From NCBI RefSeq assembly GCF_017872975.1, contig NZ_JAGGJP010000004.1:186001-250000 (forward strand): a stretch of 64,000 nucleotides of DNA. Reading direction: 5' to 3'. The translations under genes were made by a program, and so were the position numbers. Position 1 is the first letter of the stretch. Every line of letters starts with the position of its first letter. The DNA is from Rubellimicrobium aerolatum (GTDB taxonomy: Bacteria; Pseudomonadota; Alphaproteobacteria; Rhodobacterales; Rhodobacteraceae). Shown here one piece after another: positions 1-7,366 of the stretch. Under the pieces are notes generated by a model. It was given only the letters and a program-made list of their open reading frames with translations, had not been told where the DNA came from and did not search any database.

Positions 1-62
1 AGCGCCCCCGCGCCGAGGCGGTGGCGCTCCTCGACCAGCTCGTCGGCATCTACAAGGCCTGA
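1..62 (+). CDS. C-terminal end of an upstream gene (partial)
   Basis: An open frame entering from the left edge ends in TGA at 60-62. The last visible residues read LLDQLVGIYKA. Only about 19 codons are present, so the family cannot be identified. In related Rhodobacterales a glycolytic gene, such as class I fructose-bisphosphate aldolase or enolase, often precedes the ftsB-pdhA block; that is context only. A GC-rich inverted repeat follows the stop. Confidence 0.5.
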   Translation, partial: RPRAEAVALLDQLVGIYKA

Positions 63-70
63 CCGGCCAC

Positions 71-98
71 CCCGGGGCCGCCGCCGCGCGGCCCCGGG
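71..98 (+). terminator. GC-rich hairpin after the partial gene
   Basis: Perfect 10-bp arms CCCGGGGCCG and CGGCCCCGGG are separated by 8 bases, 9 bases after the stop codon of the upstream gene. No T-run follows, so this is a likely transcript-end hairpin rather than a classical intrinsic terminator. Confidence 0.45.
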
Positions 99-206
99 AC
101 CACGCCGATCCCATCCGCCACGGTCGGCGCTTGACACCGCGTCACCGTGTGTCACCCTCCCGCCCAGGCGCCCGCCAGAGGCGCCAAGGGGCACGAGGGC
201 ACATCC

Positions 207-506
207 ATGATCCGCAGCACGCGCGCGCCGCTGGGCTACCTGACGCTGGTCGGGCTCCTGATCCTCGCGGCGCTCTACTTCGTCTTCGCCGCCGTCCAGG
301 GCGACTACGGCGTCTTCCGCCGCGCCGAGGTGGACGCCGAGGCGCTGGAGCTGAAGGTCCGCCTCGCCACCCTCTCCGACGAGGTCGCCCGGATGGAGAA
401 CCTGACGCGCCGCCTCTCCGACGACTACCTCGACCTCGACCTCCTCGACCAGCAGGCCCGCGACGTGCTGGGCCTCGTCCGCCCCGACGAGATCGTCATC
501 CGTTAG
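207..506 (+). CDS. FtsB/DivIC-type septum formation initiator
   Basis: This is a 99-residue bitopic membrane protein of the DivIC/FtsB family, part of the divisome complex that links FtsL and FtsQ. It has a short basic N-terminus, one membrane helix at about residues 9-29 (YLTLVGLLILAALYFVF), then a charged coiled coil with regular Leu/Val spacing (about 42-75). It ends in the family-typical DVLGLVRPDEIVI segment. The ATG at 207 was chosen over an upstream ATG at 147 because it follows a GAGGG-type ribosome-binding site and gives the usual length. It sits directly upstream of the pdh locus, as in other Rhodobacterales, but a regulator gene is inserted on the opposite strand. Confidence 0.85.
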   Translation: MIRSTRAPLGYLTLVGLLILAALYFVFAAVQGDYGVFRRAEVDAEALELKVRLATLSDEVARMENLTRRLSDDYLDLDLLDQQARDVLGLVRPDEIVIR

Positions 507-515
507 GAGCGGGCC

Positions 516-1649
516 CTAGGCGCCGGCATCCGGCGCGGGCCCCGTGCTCCCCCGGACCACCAGCGTCAGCGGCAGCACCTCCCGCCCCACCGGCAACGGA
601 CCGTCCAGGATCGCCGCGACCGCCCGCTCGGCGATGCGGGCAAAGGGCTGCTCCACCGTGGTCAACGGCGGCCGCGACTCCGCGCCCTCCGGCACCCCGT
701 CGAAGCCCGCCACCGACACGTCGCCGGGCACCCGCAGCCCCCGCGCCCGCAGCCAGCCCAGCGCCTCCAGCGCCACGAGGTCCGACATGGCCAGCAGCGC
801 GGTCGGCGGCGCGAGCCCGTCGAACAGCGGCCCCAGCGCCTCGCCCACGTTGCCGCCGTCGTTGGCCACGGCGACGACCGGCACCGCGTCCTCCGCCAGC
901 CCCGCCTCCGCCAGCCCCGCCCGGAAGCCGCGCGCCCGCTCGCGCACGTTGACGAATCGCGTGGCCCGCACCGCCTCCGGCGTCACCCGGCCGGCCATGT
1001 CCCCCAGCCCGATCCCCAGGATCGCCACCCGCCGGTGCCCCAGCGCCGCCACGTGCCGCGCCGCCTCCCGCGCGCCGCCGAAGTCGTCGATGTCCACCGC
1101 CGGCACGTCCGGCTCGGCGGTGTCCAGCGACAGCGCCACGAACGGCAGCCCGCGCCGCTGCGCGATCTCCACCAGCAGCTCCCGCCCGCCGCAGCGCAGC
1201 AGGAACCCATCCACCAGCGCGCTCTCGATGCTCCAGGCAACCTGCCGCCCCCCCGCCACCGACACCAGCGCCAGCCCCGCCCCCCGCGCGTCGCAGACCC
1301 GCGCCACCTCGGCCATCAGCCGCCGCGCCCAAGGGTCGGCGAAGAAGTAGTCCAGGGGCTCCGCCGCCGCGACGCCGATCGCATGGGCCTTGCCCGCCCG
1401 CAGCAGCCGCCCCTTCGGGCTCGGCCCCGCATAGCCCAGCACGCGCGCCGCCTCGCGCACCCGCTCCCGCACCTCCTCGCGCACCACCTCCGGCCGGTTG
1501 AAGACGTTCGAGGCCGTCCCCTGCGACACCCCCGCCGCCGCCGCCACGTCCCTCAGCCTGATCCCGCGCGATTCCGCCTCCCTCGTTCTCCCCGTGCTAT
1601 GCCGAAACTTGGATCGATTCAACTTTTCGCTTGACGCAAGGACAACCAC
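516..1649 (-). CDS. LacI-family transcriptional regulator
   Basis: A LacI/GalR-type repressor. The DNA-binding helix-turn-helix is at about residues 30-50 (LRDVAAAAGVSQGTASNVF), followed by the hinge helix and a periplasmic-binding-protein-like effector domain (about 85-370). Such proteins usually respond to a sugar or sugar derivative; the ligand cannot be read from the sequence. The frame opens with GTG at 1649, but the N-terminal 25-30 residues are not typical and an operator-like palindrome at 1609-1622 lies inside them. The true start may therefore be downstream, for example the TTG at 1622. The gene converges on ftsB with a 9-base gap and is divergent from pdhA. No sugar transporter is adjacent, so its targets are unclear; autoregulation is likely. 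Confidence 0.85.
   Translation of the reverse strand: MVVLASSEKLNRSKFRHSTGRTREAESRGIRLRDVAAAAGVSQGTASNVFNRPEVVREEVRERVREAARVLGYAGPSPKGRLLRAGKAHAIGVAAAEPLDYFFADPWARRLMAEVARVCDARGAGLALVSVAGGRQVAWSIESALVDGFLLRCGGRELLVEIAQRRGLPFVALSLDTAEPDVPAVDIDDFGGAREAARHVAALGHRRVAILGIGLGDMAGRVTPEAVRATRFVNVRERARGFRAGLAEAGLAEDAVPVVAVANDGGNVGEALGPLFDGLAPPTALLAMSDLVALEALGWLRARGLRVPGDVSVAGFDGVPEGAESRPPLTTVEQPFARIAERAVAAILDGPLPVGREVLPLTLVVRGSTGPAPDAGA
1609..1622. promoter_or_regulatory. LacI-type operator-like palindrome 1
   Basis: TTGGATCGATTCAA is a near-perfect 14-bp palindrome with a central CG, the form usual for LacI/GalR-family operators in alphaproteobacteria. It overlaps the 5' end of the regulator frame. 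Confidence 0.5.
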
Positions 1650-1660
1650 AGGGATATTAC

Positions 1661-1674
1661 TTGAATCGGTTCAA
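1661..1674. promoter_or_regulatory. LacI-type operator-like palindrome 2
   Basis: TTGAATCGGTTCAA has 5-bp inverted arms TTGAA/TTCAA and a CG centre. It lies 12 bases upstream of the GTG of the LacI-type gene. Together with the related site at 1609-1622, 52 bases away, it would fit autorepression. It could also affect the leader of the divergent pdhA gene, about 260 bases away. Confidence 0.6.
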
Positions 1675-1772
1675 GGGACACGATCCATCCTGACCGCGCA
1701 TTTTGAACGACATTTCCGAACGATCATTGGTTCCAACACCTTCATTCACCTGATCCTTGCACGACCCGGACC

Positions 1773-1806
1773 CCCCTGCCTCCCCCCTGCGGGGCGAAGG
1801 CAGGGG
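1773..1806 (+). other. Hairpin in the pdhA leader region
   Basis: Arms CCCCTGCCT and AGGCAGGGG pair perfectly (9 bp). The loop contains a second CCCC/GGGG helix. It is about 130 bases upstream of the pdhA start and has no T-run. The role is unknown; it may be a transcript end from the left or a leader structure. The rest of 1650-1936 holds no convincing gene. Confidence 0.4.
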
Positions 1807-1936
1807 CTCCCCATTCCGCAGTCCAATCCGTTAGCGCCAACATCGCTGCGCTGCGGCGTGGGTCGGCCCTCGCCAAGCCCCGAAGGCTCCGCTAAGTCCT
1901 CCTGACACCGACCAAGGTCGAGGTAGGAGAGACCCC

Positions 1937-2956
1937 ATGGCCACCGCCACCGCCGCCCAGGCCGAGACGCCCTCCCCCGAATCGGGCGCCATCCCCAACG
2001 TTTCCAAGGACGAGCTCCTCAAGTTCTACCGCGAGATGCTGCTCATCCGCCGCTTCGAGGAGAAGGCGGGCCAGCTCTACGGCATGGGCCTGATCGGCGG
2101 CTTCTGCCACCTCTACATCGGTCAGGAGGCCGTGGTGGTCGGCTTGGAGGCCGCCGCCGAGGAAGGCGACAAGCGCGTGACCTCCTATCGCGACCACGGC
2201 CACATGCTCGCCTGCGGCATGGAGGCACGGGGCGTCATGGCCGAGCTGACGGGCCGCTCCGGGGGCTACTCGCGCGGCAAGGGCGGCTCCATGCACATGT
2301 TCAGCAAGGAGCGGCACTTCTACGGCGGCCACGGCATCGTCGCGGCGCAGGTGCCCATCGGGGCGGGCCTCGCCTTCGCCGACCGCTACCTCGGGAACGG
2401 CCGCGTGACCTTCGCCTACTTCGGCGACGGCGCGGCCAACCAGGGCCAGGTCTACGAGAGCTACAACATGGCCCAGCTCTGGTCGCTGCCGGTCGTCTTC
2501 GTGATCGAGAACAACCAGTATGCCATGGGGACCTCCGTCAAGCGGTCCACCATGTCCCGCACCTACTGGGAACGCGGCGCGGCCTACGGCATCTCCGGCG
2601 AGGAGGTGGACGGCATGGACGTCCTCGCCGTCAAGGCCGCCGGCGAACGGGCGGTCGCCCACTGCCGCTCCGGCGCGGGCCCCTACATCCTCGAAGTGAA
2701 GACCTACCGTTACCGGGGCCACTCCATGTCCGACCCCGCCAAGTATCGGACCCGCGAGGAGGTCCAGAAGATGAAGGAGGAGCGCGACCCGATCGAGCAT
2801 GTCCGCGCCCTCCTCCTCACCGGCAACCACGCCACCGAGGACGAGCTCAAGGCCATCGACCGCGAGATCAAGGAGATCGTCAACGACTCCGCCGAGTTCG
2901 CCAAGGAGAGCCCGGAGCCCGACGTGGCCGAGCTCTGGACCGACGTGGTGGCCTGA
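1937..2956 (+). CDS. pdhA: Pyruvate dehydrogenase E1 component, alpha subunit
   Basis: The thiamine-diphosphate subunit of pyruvate dehydrogenase (339 aa). With PdhB it decarboxylates pyruvate and acetylates the E2 lipoyl group, feeding acetyl-CoA into the TCA cycle. The ThDP/Mg motif begins GDGAANQGQ at about residue 163 and ends in ENNQYAMGT. The loop YRYRGHSMSDP at about 258-268 is the E1-alpha phosphorylation-loop region. The ATG at 1937 follows GTAGGAGA. It is the first gene of pdhA-pdhB-pdhC, but the 191-base gap to pdhB is large for one operon and contains inverted repeats. Confidence 0.97.
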   Translation: MATATAAQAETPSPESGAIPNVSKDELLKFYREMLLIRRFEEKAGQLYGMGLIGGFCHLYIGQEAVVVGLEAAAEEGDKRVTSYRDHGHMLACGMEARGVMAELTGRSGGYSRGKGGSMHMFSKERHFYGGHGIVAAQVPIGAGLAFADRYLGNGRVTFAYFGDGAANQGQVYESYNMAQLWSLPVVFVIENNQYAMGTSVKRSTMSRTYWERGAAYGISGEEVDGMDVLAVKAAGERAVAHCRSGAGPYILEVKTYRYRGHSMSDPAKYRTREEVQKMKEERDPIEHVRALLLTGNHATEDELKAIDREIKEIVNDSAEFAKESPEPDVAELWTDVVA

Positions 2957-2993
2957 TGCCCCCTGTCCGGGACCGATTCGCCTTTCGCGCGGG

Positions 2994-3013
2994 ACGGTTC
3001 GTTAAGGAACCGT
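2994..3013. other. Inverted repeat in the pdhA-pdhB gap
   Basis: Perfect 7-bp arms ACGGTTC and GAACCGT flank GTTAAG. No T-run follows. It may slow transcription between pdhA and pdhB or be a protein-binding site. The octamer TTCGTTAA inside it recurs at three other intergenic sites in this window (19511, 28110, 58266). Confidence 0.5.
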
Positions 3014-3147
3014 TCGCGCAACGCCCGTTGCTGACACCACCTGTTCACCCCATCCGCGTAGAACAGACCCACACGAGCCGCGAGGAGCGCACCCGATTCG
3101 CGGGGACGCCCGGCGCGGCGGCAAGATGAACGACCGAAGGAGACCGC

Positions 3148-4548
3148 ATGGCCACGAACATCCTGATGCCCGCCCTGTCTCCGACCATGGAGGAAGGCAC
3201 GCTCGCGCGCTGGCTCAAGAAGGAGGGTGACGCGGTGAAATCCGGCGACATCCTCGCCGAGATCGAGACCGACAAGGCCACGATGGAGTTCGAGGCCGTG
3301 GACGAAGGCACGCTCGGCCGCATCCTCGTGCCCGAAGGGACCGAGGGCGTGAAGGTCAACGCCCCCATCGCCGTCCTGCTGGCCGAGGGCGAGGACGCCT
3401 CCGCCGCGCCCGCCCCGGCCCAGGCCGACACCACCCCGATGCCCGCCGTCCTGGCCGGCCCCGAGGGCAAGACCGAGGCCACCGCCGGCGACGCCACCCC
3501 GACGCCCGCCCCCATCCCCGCCGAGCCCAAGGCTCCGGTGACGCCCGACTACCCCGAGGGCACGGCCACCAGGACCATGACCGTCCGCGAGGCGCTGCGC
3601 GAGGCCATGTCCGAGGAGATGCGCCGCGACGAGACGGTGTTCCTCATGGGCGAGGAGGTCGGCGAGTATCAGGGCGCCTACAAGATCAGCCAGGGGATGC
3701 TGGACGAGTTCGGGGCCAAGCGCGTCATCGACACGCCCATCACCGAGCACGGCTTCGCCGGCATCGCCGTGGGTGCCGCCTTCGGAGGCCTGCGCCCCAT
3801 CGTCGAGTTCATGACCTTCAACTTCGCCATGCAGGCGATCGACCACCTCATCAACTCGGCCGCCAAGACGCTCTACATGTCCGGCGGCCAGATGGGCTGC
3901 CCCATCGTCTTCCGCGGCCCCAACGGCGCGGCCGCCCGCGTCGGCGCGCAGCACAGCCAGGACTACGCCGCCTGGTATATGCAGGTCCCCGGCCTCAAGG
4001 TCGTGATGCCCTACTCCGCCGCCGACGCGAAGGGCCTGATGAAGACCGCCATCCGCGACCCGAACCCGGTGATCTTCCTGGAGAACGAGATCCTCTACGG
4101 CCGCTCCTTCGAGGTGCCCGAGATGGACGAGTTCACCATCCCCTTCGGCAAGGCCAAGATCGAGAGGGCGGGGAGCGACGTCACCCTCGTCAGCTTCGGC
4201 ATCGGCATGACCTACGCGCTCCAGGCCGCCGAGGAGCTGGCGAAGGACGGCATCGACGCCGAGGTCATCAACCTCCGCTCGCTGCGTCCGATGGACCTTC
4301 CCACCGTCATCGAGTCGGTCAAGAAGACCAACCGCTGCGTCACCATCGAGGAGGGCTGGCCGCAGGGCTCGGTGGGCAACTACATCGGCAGCCAGATCAT
4401 GCAGCAGGCCTTCGACCATCTCGACGCGCCGGTGATCTCGCTGACGGGCAAGGACGTGCCGATGCCCTACGCCGCCAACCTCGAGAAGCTCGCGCTCGTC
4501 ACCGTGCCCGAGGTGATCGAGGCCGTTCGCCACGTCACCTATCGCTGA
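3148..4548 (+). CDS. pdhB: Pyruvate dehydrogenase E1 component, beta subunit, with N-terminal lipoyl domain
   Basis: E1-beta of pyruvate dehydrogenase (466 aa), the partner of PdhA in the alpha2-beta2 heterotetramer. Residues 1-78 are a lipoyl domain with the lipoylated lysine K43 in ETDKATMEF. An Ala/Pro-rich linker (about 80-130) leads to the E1-beta catalytic domain (140-466), recognisable by [26 protein letters not shown] and the C-terminal transketolase-like domain. The extra lipoyl domain is characteristic of alphaproteobacterial E1-beta. Its lipoyl domain is nearly identical to that of PdhC, implying duplication. The ATG at 3148 follows GAAGGAGA. The stop is 12 bases before pdhC. Confidence 0.97.
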   Translation: MATNILMPALSPTMEEGTLARWLKKEGDAVKSGDILAEIETDKATMEFEAVDEGTLGRILVPEGTEGVKVNAPIAVLLAEGEDASAAPAPAQADTTPMPAVLAGPEGKTEATAGDATPTPAPIPAEPKAPVTPDYPEGTATRTMTVREALREAMSEEMRRDETVFLMGEEVGEYQGAYKISQGMLDEFGAKRVIDTPITEHGFAGIAVGAAFGGLRPIVEFMTFNFAMQAIDHLINSAAKTLYMSGGQMGCPIVFRGPNGAAARVGAQHSQDYAAWYMQVPGLKVVMPYSAADAKGLMKTAIRDPNPVIFLENEILYGRSFEVPEMDEFTIPFGKAKIERAGSDVTLVSFGIGMTYALQAAEELAKDGIDAEVINLRSLRPMDLPTVIESVKKTNRCVTIEEGWPQGSVGNYIGSQIMQQAFDHLDAPVISLTGKDVPMPYAANLEKLALVTVPEVIEAVRHVTYR

Positions 4549-4560
4549 GGACGCCCCAAG

Positions 4561-5943
4561 ATGCCCACGCAGATCCTCATGCCCGCCCTGTCCCCCACCA
4601 TGGAGGAAGGCACGCTCGCGCGCTGGCTGGTCAAGGAAGGCCAGGCGGTGAAGTCCGGCGACGTCATGGCCGAGATCGAGACCGACAAGGCCACGATGGA
4701 GTTCGAGGCCGTCGATGAAGGCGTGATCGGCAAGATCCTGGTGCCCGAGGGCACCGAGGGCGTGAAGGTCAACCAGCCCATCGCCGTCCTCCTCGCCGAG
4801 GGCGAGGACGCCGCTGCATCCGCTCCGGCGACCCAGGCCGACGCCGGCGCAACCCCGCCCAAGGACTCGCCCGCCCCCTCCGGCGCGATCTCCGACTACT
4901 CCCTCGGCCCCGTGCCCGAGCGGACCGGCGAGGCCCCCGCCGGCGTCCTCGACGCCGCCGCCGCCAAGCCCGAGACACCCTCGACCGCCTCGGCTCCGCA
5001 AGGCGGCCGCGTCTTCGCCTCCCCCCTCGCCCGCCGCATCGCCGGGCAGAAGGGCCTCGACCTCACCGCCCTCAAGGGCAGTGGCCCCAACGGCCGGATC
5101 GTGAAGGCTGACGTGGTGTCCGCGCAGCCCGCGCCGAAGGCGGCGGCTCCCGCTCCGCAACCGGCCGCCACCCAGCCTGCTCCGAAGGCCGAGGCGCCGA
5201 AGCCCGCGTCCGCGCCTTCCGCCGACGCCATCCTGCGGATGTACGAGGGCCGCGAGTTCGAGGAGGTCAAGCTCGACGGGATGCGCAGGACCATCGCCGC
5301 GCGCCTTACTGAGGCCAAGCAGACGATCCCGCACTTCTATCTGCGCCGCGACATCCGGCTCGACGCGCTGCTCGCCTTCCGCACCCAGCTCAACGGCGCG
5401 CTGGAGGCCCGCAAGGTCAAGCTGTCGGTCAACGACTTCATCATCAAGGCCTGCGCGCTCGCGCTCCAGCAGGTGCCCGACGCCAACGCCATCTGGGCGG
5501 GCGACCGGATCGTGAAGCTCAAGCCCTCTGACGTGGCCGTCGCCGTCGCCATCGAGGGCGGCCTCTTCACCCCGGTCCTCAAAGACGCGCACCTCAAGTC
5601 GCTCTCGGCGCTCTCCTTTGAGATGAAGGACCTCGCCGCGCGCGCCCGGACCAAGAAGCTCGCCCCTCACGAATACCAGGGCGGCAGCTTCGCGATCTCG
5701 AACCTCGGGATGTTCGGCGTGGACAACTTCGACGCTGTCATCAACCCGCCGCACGGCGCGATCCTCGCCGTCGGCGCGGGCGTCAAGAAGCCGGTGATCG
5801 GCGCGAACGACCAGATCGAGGTGGCGACGGTCATGTCCGTGACGCTCTCGGTGGACCACCGAGTCATCGACGGCGCGCTGGGGGCCGAGCTCCTGCAAGC
5901 CATCAAGGACAACCTGGAGAACCCGGTCGCCATGCTGGCGTGA
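4561..5943 (+). CDS. pdhC: Dihydrolipoamide acetyltransferase, E2 of pyruvate dehydrogenase
   Basis: The E2 core of the pyruvate dehydrogenase complex (460 aa), which moves the acetyl group from lipoyl-lysine to CoA. It has a single lipoyl domain (residues 1-78, K43), an Ala/Pro linker, the peripheral-subunit-binding domain at about 150-186 ([14 protein letters not shown]) and the catalytic domain (about 230-460). The active-site motif DHRVIDGA is near residue 434. The third catalytic gene, E3 (lpd), is not next to it in this window. It is translated from ATG 4561 after GAGGACG. Confidence 0.97.
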   Translation: MPTQILMPALSPTMEEGTLARWLVKEGQAVKSGDVMAEIETDKATMEFEAVDEGVIGKILVPEGTEGVKVNQPIAVLLAEGEDAAASAPATQADAGATPPKDSPAPSGAISDYSLGPVPERTGEAPAGVLDAAAAKPETPSTASAPQGGRVFASPLARRIAGQKGLDLTALKGSGPNGRIVKADVVSAQPAPKAAAPAPQPAATQPAPKAEAPKPASAPSADAILRMYEGREFEEVKLDGMRRTIAARLTEAKQTIPHFYLRRDIRLDALLAFRTQLNGALEARKVKLSVNDFIIKACALALQQVPDANAIWAGDRIVKLKPSDVAVAVAIEGGLFTPVLKDAHLKSLSALSFEMKDLAARARTKKLAPHEYQGGSFAISNLGMFGVDNFDAVINPPHGAILAVGAGVKKPVIGANDQIEVATVMSVTLSVDHRVIDGALGAELLQAIKDNLENPVAMLA

Positions 5944-5975
5944 CCGGGCGTCCTCACCGGATGACCGCCGCCAGG

Positions 5976-6003
5976 GGGGCGCTAGCTGTGAAGCCAGCGC
6001 CCC
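5976..6003 (+). terminator. Hairpin after pdhC
   Basis: Arms of 11 bases (GGGGCGCTAGC and GCCAGCGCCCC) pair with one mismatch around the loop TGTGAA, 32 bases after the pdhC stop. There is no poly-T tail. It probably ends the pdh transcript or stabilises its 3' end. Confidence 0.5.
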
Positions 6004-6026
6004 TTCGACGTGAAAGGATGACACCC

Positions 6027-6443
6027 ATGCGACGGCTCCTGATCCCGCTCGCGGTCCTCGGGCTCCTGGCGGCCTGCGAGGACATGACGACCGGCCCGGC
6101 CCCGACCGCGCCGCCTCCGCCGAGCCCCCGCGACGTGGCCGGGGCTGCCATCCCGCCGCGCCAAGGCTTCATCACCTATCTCTGCTCCGATGGGACCGTG
6201 GTCCAGGCCAACTACTCCGACAATCGAGGGAAGTTCGGCATCATGAGTAACGCCAGCCGCTCGGTCCTGCTGTCCATCGACAGGCAGAGCGTGCGATTGG
6301 CCCAGAGCGTCTCGGCCAACGGCACCCGCTACATCGGCGGCGGTTACGAGTGGGTGGCCTTCGGCACCGACACGGCGAGCCTGAGCCGTGAACCACAAGG
6401 GGCCGAGCCGGTCGCCTGCCGGTCGAACGGCGGGCGGGGCTAG
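6027..6443 (+). CDS. MliC-like lipoprotein (C-type lysozyme inhibitor domain)
   Basis: A 138-residue predicted lipoprotein. The signal peptide ends in the lipobox LLAAC with Cys17 as lipid anchor, followed by a Pro-rich spacer and an MliC-type beta-barrel domain. That domain is recognised by YLCSDGTVVQANYSDN, a central GTRYIGGGYEWVAFG segment and a closing VAC. The two cysteines (YLC and VAC) could form the family disulfide. MliC proteins sit in the outer membrane and block host C-type lysozyme. The ATG at 6027 follows AAGGA with an 8-base spacer and was preferred to the ATG at 6018. It stands alone between the pdh hairpin and convergent cysE, 1 base apart. Confidence 0.8.
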   Translation: MRRLLIPLAVLGLLAACEDMTTGPAPTAPPPPSPRDVAGAAIPPRQGFITYLCSDGTVVQANYSDNRGKFGIMSNASRSVLLSIDRQSVRLAQSVSANGTRYIGGGYEWVAFGTDTASLSREPQGAEPVACRSNGGRG

Positions 6444-6444
6444 G

Positions 6445-7251
6445 TCACTCGCCGGGCACGCGATGGTCCATGGCCATGGCGGGCTGGGCGCAGCCGGCCT
6501 CGCCGACGATCCGCGCCGGCACCCCCGCCACCGTCTTGCAGGGCGGCACGTCGTGGAGAACCACGCTGCCGGCCGCGATGCGCGAGCAGGGGCCGATGCG
6601 GATGTTGCCCAGGACGTGCGCGCCGGCCCCGATCAGGACGCCGTCGCCGATCTTGGGGTGGCGGTCGCCGTCGGTCTTGCCGGTCCCGCCCAGCGTGACG
6701 GAGTGGAGCATCGACACGTTGTCGCCCACCACCGCCGTCTCGCCGATGACGATGGAATGGGCGTGGTCGATCATGATTCCCTTGCCGATCCGCGCCGCCG
6801 GGTGGATGTCCACGCCGAAGGCCTCGGAGACTCGGGCCTGGAAGAAGTAGGCCATGTCGCGGCGGCCCGCCGTCCAGAGGTGGTGCGCGACGCGATAGGC
6901 CTGCACCGCCTGGAAGCCCTTGAAGTAGAGCATCGGCTGGAGGAACGTGTGGCAGGCCGGGTCGCGGTCGCAGATGGCGACGATGTCGGCGCGGGCGGCC
7001 TGGGCGATCTCGGGCTCCCCGGACAGCGCGGCGTCCACGATCTCGCGCAGGATCTGGCCCGACATCTCGGGCGAGGTCAGCTTCATCGCGATGCGGTAAG
7101 CCAACGCGCGCTCGAAGCTCGCGTGGTGCAGGACGCTCGAATGCACGAGGCCGCCGAGCAGCGGCTCGGTGGCGATGGCGGCCTCCGCCTCCAGGCGGAT
7201 GCGCGACCACACGGGGTCGAGTTCGGCCAGATGGAGCCGGGGTGTCGCCAT
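6445..7251 (-). CDS. cysE: Serine O-acetyltransferase
   Basis: Acetylates L-serine with acetyl-CoA, the first step of cysteine synthesis in the cytoplasm. The 268-aa protein has an N-terminal helical domain (about 1-145) and a left-handed beta-helix of hexapeptide repeats. The helix carries DHAHSIVIGETAVVG with the catalytic His, followed by SVTLGGTGK and the C-terminal tail involved in cysteine feedback. The start at 7251 (MATPRLHLAE) follows AGGAGG; longer frames lack this. A cysE gene next to the GTA cluster is a conserved arrangement in Rhodobacterales. Confidence 0.95.
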   Translation of the reverse strand: MATPRLHLAELDPVWSRIRLEAEAAIATEPLLGGLVHSSVLHHASFERALAYRIAMKLTSPEMSGQILREIVDAALSGEPEIAQAARADIVAICDRDPACHTFLQPMLYFKGFQAVQAYRVAHHLWTAGRRDMAYFFQARVSEAFGVDIHPAARIGKGIMIDHAHSIVIGETAVVGDNVSMLHSVTLGGTGKTDGDRHPKIGDGVLIGAGAHVLGNIRIGPCSRIAAGSVVLHDVPPCKTVAGVPARIVGEAGCAQPAMAMDHRVPGE

Positions 7252-7366
7252 GCCTGGGGCCTCCTGCGTTCGGCGGGAACCTAGCGCAGATAGGTGACGG
7301 GGGCCACGGTGAAAGGGGCGTTCTCCGGGCCGGGGATGGCGCGGAAGGATCAGGCTGCCGCCCATG

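Noticed and set aside
131-136. TTGACA as the -35 of an ftsB promoter
   Set aside because: No acceptable -10 element is found 16-18 bases downstream, so it was not listed as a promoter.
2710-6024. A 1104-codon minus-strand open frame over pdhBC
   Set aside because: It is antisense to pdhB and pdhC with His/Asp/Gly-rich composition, and no family features.
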